A stretch of DNA of 64,000 nucleotides, from assembly GCA_033439265.1 (NCBI GenBank), contig JAVTVX010000017.1:12298001-12362000 (forward strand), in the 5' to 3' direction. A program made the position numbers and the translations under genes. This DNA comes from Dillenia suffruticosa. Taxonomy: Eukaryota > Streptophyta > Magnoliopsida > Dilleniales > Dilleniaceae. The notes under the pieces were generated by a model. That model was not told where the DNA came from, ran no database searches, and saw nothing but the letters and a program-made list of their open reading frames with translations. Of the stretch, positions 56,601-64,000 are shown piece by piece; the stretch's first letter is position 1; each line of letters opens with the position of its first letter.

Positions 56601-59221
56601 ATGTGTGTGTTATGCCATGTCCAATTGTGTACTCTCCCGAGTGTTTGTGCTTCCTAGATTAAGATCCAGGGCTTGTTGAGTTTGACACCTCAGGTTTGAG
56701 AACTATTCAATCATCAAAGAACTGATTAATAAATTTTACATTGGGATTGCAGATATGAGCATAAATAGAGGAGGTAGATTTTCTAATATTTTCTGGCATA
56801 AGTCATAACACATGGGGCTCAGGATTAAATCAATTACTCACATGGTGACAGAATCATTCAGAAATTTATGCAATGGACTGCCATTCTATTAACCATATGA
56901 ACTAGAAACTTTGCCATGGTAAAATGAACTTGTCACCAATTTAAATCACAAAATGACCAAGAATCATAGACCCCCTTCAATGGTTGCAAAACCAAGGACC
57001 AACAATAACAAAACATAAACAAATGTATCAAAATACCATCACTTAAGAAATTTTAGAAACATCAGCACACTATAATATCAGGAAGCAAAAATTATAAGTT
57101 TCCACTGGAAGTCCCAAATAAATCTCATGAAAGAAAATCAATATTCATGAACTCTTTCAATTATCTGTTCTTCTTTCTTTCTTCATAGTGGAACATCTCT
57201 GCCATTTAAAAGATTGCTTCCCACATCCTCGAAAGCACAAGTGAGCATGGTCAAACTTCCACAAGTTATAGAAGAATCATCAATTGCCACTGGCAAGTTG
57301 GGAGTTAGTTCAATTGTGGATAAGATGCGAGAGTGTCGTCTGAGTTGGTTTGGGTATATACAAAGAAGACCAAAAGATGCACCAATTAGGAGAATAGAAA
57401 ACTTAAATATAAGTGATTTTGTAAAACGTAGGGGTAGACTATTGAAAATTTAAATGCAACTTATCCGTAAAGATATGATAGTTATAGGTTTAGACGAGAA
57501 GATGGTTTTGAATAAGAATGAGTGACGTAGAAAAATCTGTACAAATTAAACTAACATTTTTTACATATTTATTTATTTATTTATATTTATATTTTTTTAC
57601 TTTTATTTTCATTTTTTCATTTTTTATTTTTTATATTTTTAAATATACTTTCCAAATTTGTTTCTCAAATAACCAACCCCAAATATTGGCATTAAAGCTC
57701 AGTTTGTTGTTGTTGCATTTGCCAAATCCTCCTTTGTCAACGCTATCTACTATATTCCAACCAATGTCACCATGGAGACGGTCTTTCTTTACCATGAAAC
57801 AATCATTTGGCTACAATGCCTTACTAAAATCAATTAGAGACTTCTTGTAGAACCCATTGTTCTATTAGCCCCTTCACATTCTTCTTAACTAATCCGAACC
57901 CTTCTATACTAGTCTTGCAAAAAACTCAAGACAACCTCTCAAGCCTTTGGCCTGCAACCATGGAGCATGAAAAGATGGGTGAACCCTGTTGGTATGTGCC
58001 CTTAAAAATGTGATATAACCTCCTGTAAAAGATAGTGTCTGTTTCTACCCAATAAGGTTCCTCTCGAACCACCCCTAAGACATACCACGCGGCCTTATTC
58101 ATATATTTTGATTCCAAGGCAGACCAGTGGCTACTTACAATTCTGCGTCACCATGATAATTAAAAATTAGCTTTAAAAAGGGTCAAGTTCACCCAATCCA
58201 CACTGAAGCATGGTTGGAAGGGTCTAACCATCATTGTGTCCCTTCAAATCACTATTATCCATATCCCTAATTCCGCCAAAGCTTTAGTACAGATATATAG
58301 CCTTACTGTGATTCCTTCTAACCGTGGTTGCTCATAAATTACTGCTGTATTTCTCTATCTAGTTCAATCAAACAACATGTTATATGCAAGGAGCACGCTC
58401 CATTGCAGCTTATCAACGAGAAGGCAAAGGCCTGACAAAACTAGTTGATGTAACCAACTAACTATATAAGAACAATAAAATAATTAAGGATATACAGATA
58501 TCTTCACTTTTCATTTGCACACAGCCCACCTTGCCTTAAAAGGTATCTCTCTTAAGTTTTCAGTTTGTATTTTTCAGGGCAAACCTTGTCATAGTGAACC
58601 AACAACATCTAGTTCCTACAAGTATCAAAAGAGATGTCAATTACATACCCACCAAAGTCCTAGATGCGGAAGAGAGAAATCGGAAACAAAACATGCCATG
58701 ATTATGCAATTTTATAATACCCCAAAAAATAAAAGTACCTTAAAAGGGGGTGTAGTAGTCTCAAACAACAAAGCATCAGGCTTGTCGGCAAGAACCGAAG
58801 ACTTAGTCCACAAACAACTCAACCCACATCTACACGAGTACAAATTATCCAAATTATCTGGGATCCAAGTCCACCCTTTTACAAGAACACTAATATGATT
58901 CATCTTCAGCTCCCCACAATCCGAATCATCACCATTTTCTTGCACTGAAGAAGAAGATCTATTAGACCCAATAATGAGAAATTCCTTGTGAGACTGTCTG
59001 AAGCGAGCACAGCCCACTTGAGAATCCCATAGTCTGAAGGCACTGAACAAGTCATCAAAAGGGTAGGGTTTGTTCGATTTGACGGAGGTGTTCGGATCGG
59101 CGACAGACGGAAGCGAAATAGAGAAAGAAGGGAAATCAAGGAAGCCAAAGAAGAGAAGGATGAGGAGAGCGAAACCCAGCATCACTAATATGGTGAAGGT
59201 ATTGATGGAATTTACAGGCAT
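50046..59221 (-). CDS. FUT13: Alpha-1,4-fucosyltransferase (GT10, FUT13/FucTC type)
   Basis: Three minus-strand exons join in phase 0: 59221-58739, 50919-50746 and 50615-50046, giving 1227 nt and 408 residues. This is close to the roughly 400 residues usual for the plant enzyme. It is a type II Golgi protein with a short cytosolic end and a signal anchor (about residues 7-28, FTILVMLGFALLILLFFGFL). A stem and the GT10 catalytic domain follow. Landmarks are VGCARFRQSHKEF, KGWTWIPDNLDNLYSCRCG, the donor-sugar motif FVLAIENTITESYVTEKLFY and GAVPIYFGAPNVWDFVPPHS. The family transfers fucose from GDP-fucose to the GlcNAc of type 1 chains, building Lewis a ends on complex N-glycans late in the Golgi. 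The large first intron (7.8 kb) carries an LTR element. No frame damage was seen. Confidence 0.93.
50746..50919 (-). CDS. FUT13: Fucosyltransferase exon 2
   Basis: Fifty-eight codons, from RRKGDPLRVYMDLEAGRKRS to NRNYHLSSFKNN. Acceptor TTTGACAG|AGACGC, donor AACAAT|GTGAGC. Confidence 0.92.
52237..52610. repeat. Tandem duplication, 187-bp offset, with CA microsatellite
   Basis: GAGGAGTTGGCACTCTTCT occurs at 52237 and 52424. The following text, including AAATCAAT.TTGCGT and TTGATGAATATAAAA with (CA)n, is repeated in the same order. The CA run is longer in the first copy (about 52350-52375). Confidence 0.8.
53619..54024 (+). repeat. Element C 5' LTR
   Basis: Has a TATA-like CTATAAATAG at 53832 and a 3' CT-rich end, ACCACCCCTAACA. 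It shares GATGAGGTGGC and TATCAACG.AGAGGCAA with the element A LTRs. Confidence 0.88.
54137..55367 (+). pseudogene. Element C gag, nearly intact
   Basis: Starts [20 protein letters not shown], a coiled-coil-like N-terminus, with one TAA at about 54272 splitting it from the 260-codon main part (54276-55058). That part carries the Retrotrans_gag domain: [29 protein letters not shown] and AYFDEFITRATLIKGL. After a second break the CCHC knuckle [14 protein letters not shown] lies in the frame opening at 55167. Far better preserved than the gag of element A. Confidence 0.82.
55495..55899 (+). repeat. Element C 3' LTR
   Basis: Preceded by TTTCAGCAGGGGGCAA, the same polypurine-tract context as element A. 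Roughly 28 differences from the 5' LTR by eye. Confidence 0.88.
57214..57712 (+). mobile_element. LINE (L1-like) reverse transcriptase C-terminus and 3' tail
   Basis: The frame to 57453 reads IVDKMRECRLSWFGYIQRRP, followed by RRGRLLKI. In a shifted frame LIRKDMIVIGLDEKMVLNKN then WRRKICTN follows. This is the conserved end of many plant L1-like polymerases. A T-rich 3' part and AAAGCTCAGTTTGTTGTTGTTG form the tail. 5' truncated, as usual for LINEs. Confidence 0.65.
58379..58480 (+). repeat. Possible LTR scrap of the element A/C family
   Basis: CTTATCAACGAGAAGGCAAAG followed by GTTGATGTAACCAACTAACTAT parallels the TATCAACG.AGAGGCAA ... GTAACCAACT part of the A and C LTRs. It is about 100 bp only, with no ends. 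Confidence 0.35.
58739..59221 (-). CDS. FUT13: Fucosyltransferase exon 1
   Basis: Residues 1-161, from MPVNSINTF to FETTTPPFK, with donor AAG|GTACTT. The start is chosen at 59221 because homologues begin close before the signal anchor. An in-frame ATG at 59251 would add MKREREREIR. Confidence 0.9.
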
Positions 59222-59229
59222 TCGGATTT

Positions 59230-59279
59230 CCCTCTCTCTCTCTCTCTTCATCAACTGTTAGAGAGAGAGAGAGAGAGAT
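59230..59279. repeat. Inverted (GA)n/(CT)n in the fucosyltransferase leader
   Basis: (CT)n at 59230-59247 and (GA)n at about 59261-59279 flank a spacer of about 13 nt. In the minus-strand transcript this would be a CU run and then a GA run able to form a long stem immediately 5' of the start codon. Confidence 0.7.
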
Positions 59280-59577
59280 TGAGCAATTCTGTGGGTTGGA
59301 TCGGAGACTTGGAGTACAGTAGGGTAGAAAAGGATTACAGTTGAGTAGAAAAGGGAATTGAGGAGCGGTTGAAAAAGTAGTGTAACGCACACGACCCGTA
59401 GGTTTTTCTCACCTTCGCAATCCCAGGATCCACTCATTCCAGTAGATAAATGAATCTAAACGAGGATGGCAAAGATAGTCAAATGGAGGTTTGTACGGAT
59501 ATTTTCAGCTTTCTATTGTTTTAAGAATTAAAAAAAAAAAAAAAAAATCCGTACAAAGTTCAGTCAAATATATTGTC

Positions 59578-62500
59578 CCTATGTTGCACGAAACGAAAAC
59601 GGGTAACGAAAACGAGTATGAAAACGGTACGGGAAAAAGTCATTTCATAAAAATATAAAAAACGAAAACGTACAAAAAATATGTATATATTAAAAACATA
59701 AAAATTTTATATAAATATTATTTATTTTATAAAAATAATAAAATATATCTTTTATAAAAAAATTAAAAAATATTAAATATACAACTATTAATCATGAAAC
59801 AAATAAAATCAAAAATTAAAATTAAATTTAAAACTCAACAAACAAATAATTTATTAAACTAAACATATTTATGCTTAAACAAAAAATAAATTAAAAAATA
59901 AATATAATTTACTAAACTAATTCTATATTATCGTTCACATTCTCTCTACTTGTATTTACATATTCATAAAAAAGTACACTCTCCATTCATCCAATATTAA
60001 ATTAGCAATTTCAAAAATATCAATATCTTCCATGCTCCCAAATTGATCTCCTCCAATATTCCACAATTTTATCCTCTCATCATGATATTGAGATGTGTCT
60101 CTTGATAAAAAACAAAAATTATTATGAACAAATATCAAGTTGTCTGCACGTTTTGAATTTAATTTGTTTCTTTTAAATGAATAAATAAAAGAATAAGTGC
60201 TCCAATTCTTTTCACAATAAGAGGAGGAACTAGGTTGTCAAAGTACTTTAAAAGCCAAATTTTGAAATAAAGATGCCTCGAAACCATAACATGCCCACCA
60301 CATTTTTGGATCTATATTATACCTATTTGCAATTAAATTTGAATCTCCAAATTATCCACTTTTCAAAGAAAAATCAATAAATTCATTATAAGCGCTAGTA
60401 CGTTCATCTTCATTTGAAAAAAGGTTCAATTAAGACTTCGTCGTCCATATGGGGAACCATTCTATTTTCTCTTTCTTGAATCCACTTATTATCATAAAAT
60501 CTTAAAAAAAAATTAATAATACATTAGAGAAAACCATTCGCTATAATGAAGTTGAAAAAAAAAATAACTAATGAATTAAAAAAATAAAAAATTTAACTAA
60601 ATGATTACCTTGAATTCAAAGAATGAGTTAAACAATATAGTAGAGTTCTATTTTTTGCCCAATGAGCAACAAGAATCGGATGAATCACATGATAGACAAA
60701 AGAAAACTTGTTCGCTGACTTTTGCTCGTATTCATAGATAACTGTCTTCACTTTCTCAATCATAGAGTCCCACATATCATAAACTAAATGCAAGTATGGT
60801 CTATTGGTCACTCATTACCATCGCTTTAAGTACAAGTCTTATAAGTTTAAATCTTTTAAATATTACAATAATTGAAACAAAACGAGTGTCTGCGATTGAA
60901 AGCAATTTCAAATGACTAAATCGGTTGAAAATAACCAATCTCATGGAATGATTCGTTATAAAATTTTTTATTTATAAAACATCTCCATGCACAACAGTGA
61001 TCCAATGACACTCATTATATGTTTCCTGATTATTTTCTGAGTTCTTAGTCATACATATGTTCTTTAATACAAGATTTAGCGTATGAACAACACAAGAAGT
61101 ACAAAAGATATGTGGAAATATACCTTCAATGATTTCTCCGACACCTTTGCAATTGACAGTACTATCAATAATTACTTGAACTTTTTTTTCATTACCAACT
61201 TCATCAATTACTTTTCTCATTAATTTAGCAATGAAAAACTTATCATTTATTTCACCTGAACAATCACAACTTTGAGAAATATCGGTCCATTTTCAGAAAC
61301 CATCATGAAATTAATTAACTGTCTTCTTTGGGGGTCGCTTCATCCATCAACGACAATACTAACACTTTTCTCCAACTATGTGCTTTTAATTGGATCTAAT
61401 AATCTTTTTACATTTGTCTTCTCTTGTTAAAGAAGTGTGTAGTTTTCAATTTATTATAACTTGGAGACAAATATCCACCTAAAACCTAATTAGCAGCAAA
61501 TATAAAAATACTCACATAATATCAATTTTTAGCAAAATTAAAAGATAAATCTCCAGTATAGAACATTTTTACAATCTCAGTCTCTAATTTTGCTCGAGTT
61601 CGCATGTCAAAAGCTTTACCAATAGGTGAATCTTCAACTCTTCTCTTCTTTTGTTCTGAAATACTCAAATCACTAGATGCATTGGGTAAAGACACTCATT
61701 TAGATTGTGAGAGTGAAATGTTTTTTGCAACTTCATTTTCAAGGTTTTTCATATTTGAAATATTTTCAAGTGTCACATTCTTACAAACACTAATCCATTT
61801 TTCTCTAATTTTTAGAAGATGGGTCCTTACTCTCGTATATGTCACTTGTTTTATTTCATTACAAAAATTGCATTGATATAGCCAATTACCTCTACTATCT
61901 CCTGTTTTTTCAATTTTAGTCACATATTTCCATAAAAAAACTATTATCTTCATCTTTCAATACTGAGGAATGCACACTACTACTGTTGAAACTAGACTTG
62001 AAATTTGAAAATGCCATGAAATAAATTATAATATGATAGAAAAAATAAAAAAATAAAATATCAAGATTTAGAAATTTAAACTGTTAAAAAATATATAGAC
62101 AAAAATTGTTCATAATAATATCTAATAAAAAGAAATTAAACAATTAAATGAATAATAAATTAAATTTAAATAAAAAACCGTAAAGTTAATTCTTAATTCT
62201 AATTATAAAATAGGAAAATTATAACCTAAATACTAATAGAAAAATAAAGATCATTAAAGTACTAATATAATAACAATTTTAAATAAATTCTAATTTTAAT
62301 TACTAACATCTAAATAATTCTAAAATGTAATTAAGATCTAAATTAATATTAAAAATTTATTTTTTTCAAAATTAAATCTAAAATTATAAAATTAAAATTT
62401 TAAATAAAAAGTAAAATGAAATTGAAAAGGACGTATGTGTGTGCACGCGCGCGTGTGTTGTGAAAGTGAATGTGACACAAATGTAAAATTGAAATGAAGA

Positions 62501-63075
62501 AAGAAAATGCACGTTTAAATTTATCACAAATGCACATCCACTTTAAATTCATCACAAATTTACAAATTCATTTGTGACATCCATGGGAACGTGTGTGTGT
62601 GTGTGTGAAAATGAAATTGCAAAGCTTACTTTGGAAGTCTTCCAAAGTGATTCTCTCGACAATCGGCTCTCAAAGTGAAGAACGAATGGAAGAAGAACTA
62701 GTATCTTAAAGAGAAGAAACGACGATTTTCAAAAAGGAACTCTTGGTCTCAGGTTTCTCAGATTTGTTCAGAGCAAATGTAGAAGATGCAGTGGAAACCT
62801 TTTCAAAGTACTCTCTCAGATTTCATTCGTGCAGATAGGGATTGTGACACCTATATACAAGGTTCATTTCTTTAAGTTTAATTAAATTCTAATTTCATAT
62901 TTATTTTCAATTTCATCATATAATTAGAATTTTGATAGGAGACCGATTAGAATTTTGATCGGATACATAACATATTTATATGATAATTTATAGTTTACGG
63001 GAGAAAACATGGTGAAAGATGTTTTTAAATAATATCGAATGATTTTCGTTTCGATACGTTTCAGAAACATAAAAT
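59578..63075 (-). mobile_element. hAT element with broken transposase
   Basis: The left edge TATGTTGCACGAAACGAAAAC and the right edge, read in reverse, TATGTTTCTGAAACG then GAAACGAAAATC resemble each other as degenerate hAT terminal repeats. The inside encodes minus-strand transposase pieces. No 8-bp duplication could be recognised, so the ends are approximate. Confidence 0.55.
59956..62017 (-). pseudogene. hAT transposase (BED finger, DUF659, dimerisation region), broken
   Basis: ATG at 62017 starts MAFSNFKSSFNSSS and is soon frameshifted. A BED-type finger follows at 61953-61696 (LYQCNFCN...RVRTHLL). DUF659-like text lies at 61220-60972 (VQVIIDSTVNCKGVGEII, FCTSCVVHTLNLVLKNI). Middle text is at 60811-60605, and the C-terminal part is at 60138-59956 (VHNNFCFLSR, LWNIGGDQF, IANLILDEW). 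Each block is in a different frame with stops between them. Confidence 0.72.
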
Positions 63076-64000
63076 GTGATATTAGCTATGTTCCCGTGCT
63101 TCACTGTCCCCGGCGCCCAGCGTCGAAGCGTGAAAATTTTGTGAGTAATAATACCATCCTATACCGTACAATGTCTATGTCCTTTGGGACATCAAAACAA
63201 AAAATCATACTTAATAAAAACACAAGTGATCCTTATTTTAAAGTTATATTTAAAAGTTTCATCGATCATGTTAATATTATGTAAGATATTTTCAAACAAA
63301 AATAAATTGATATGGATTGATGTGATATAGACGTGACATTCACATAATTATTTAAAATTTTTAATTAAAAATGATTCAAAATAGGAATTTCTTTAAAATA
63401 TTTCCTATGTTATAAATATTTTTTAATTTTAATTATTATAATTTGGGTAATATTGTAGTGATCACTTGGGTTTTGGTCACGAAGAGTGAATTTAACTCAA
63501 CTGTCTCTCTCTCTCTCAAAATCCCAAAAAGTAACCTTTAAGAAAGCATCATTTCTTATCTTAGCTTTGAACAGAGATATTGAGATATCCACAATACGAG
63601 AGAAAAGAAAATTAAAATGAGACAAGACAGAGCCCTACAAATAATAACTTTAGAAATGTGTAATGGCAAAATTTTAAAAAATATTTTTAATAAATTTTTT
63701 ATCTCCAACCCTGCGCCACCTTAAAAAGAGTTACAGAAATTTATTTATTTCAAATCACCAAAGATAGAGATAATTTTAAATTTTGTCTCTTACTCTGTAT
63801 CTTTCCATCTTTACAATCTTCACAAATCAAAAATGATATGTCTTGTTTCTCTCATTGCATAGTTTAAATTAAACACTATGTATAAGATTCACACTATCTT
63901 TGTGCTCGACTCGGATGTAAGAATTGCAAGGTTTGGAGGGGTGTTGAAGCCGCAACCCTCCACGACTCAACAGTCTTGTCTTTGGTATTTTCACATTCTT
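63076..64000. other. Right-edge stretch, no gene seen
   Basis: AT-rich sequence with a CT run at 63505-63518. The 81-codon plus-strand ORF at 63039-63284 overlaps the hAT end and shows no recognisable domain. Confidence 0.5.

Larger units (their letters stand above)
50920..58738. other. Intron 1 of fucosyltransferase gene (7.8 kb)
   Basis: Holds a 187-bp tandem duplication with CA runs, LTR element C, a LINE 3' fragment and a possible LTR scrap. No other coding sequence recognised in 50.9-52.2, 52.6-53.6 or 55.9-57.2 kb. Confidence 0.6.

Noticed and set aside
58515..58898. 127-codon plus-strand ORF
   Set aside because: Lies opposite the end of fucosyltransferase exon 1; its frame is a shadow of that conserved coding sequence.
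1..64000. A new defence, biosynthetic or other multi-gene system
   Set aside because: The only host genes are a membrane channel relative and a Golgi fucosyltransferase with no shared pathway; all other coding traces belong to known transposon families.

Overview
This is a nuclear plant window, most likely from a eudicot. It is AT-rich, both protein-coding genes have GT-AG introns, the intergenic space and introns are full of plant transposon families, and both gene products match well-known plant families. Only two host genes can be supported, both on the minus strand. I found no rRNA, tRNA, CRISPR array or bacterial-type operon. I also found no convincing undescribed biological system; what is unusual is how the transposons are arranged inside the introns.

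Gene 1 (CDS 4457-38217, minus) encodes a CSC1/OSCA-type membrane protein of the RXW8 group. I traced eleven coding exons whose phases join without a break into 741 codons, plus two probable 5' UTR exons reaching about 40.6 kb. The gene covers about 36 kb for 2.2 kb of coding sequence. Its large introns hold a defective Ty3/gypsy element with an ATTAG duplication (30983-34940), a Ty3/gypsy chromovirus with a CCCCC duplication (23119-28600), a Helitron (17557-20610) carrying a long polypurine tandem array, a solo LTR (13205-13793), and fragments of copia, LINE and possible Helitron sequences.

Gene 2 (CDS 50046-59221, minus) encodes a Golgi alpha-1,4-fucosyltransferase of the FUT13/FucTC type in three exons (408 codons). 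Its 7.8 kb first intron holds a gag-only LTR element (53619-55899), which is a pol-deleted relative of the chromovirus in gene 1, plus a tandem duplication and a LINE 3' fragment.

Outside the genes, the left edge holds a decayed CACTA (En/Spm) element. A 3.5 kb non-autonomous Mutator-like element with terminal inverted repeats of about 115 bp lies at 41751-45278. A broken hAT transposase element lies at about 59.58-63.08 kb upstream of gene 2. The intergenic stretches 45.3-50.0 kb and 63.1-64.0 kb are mostly AT-rich sequence in which I recognise no gene.
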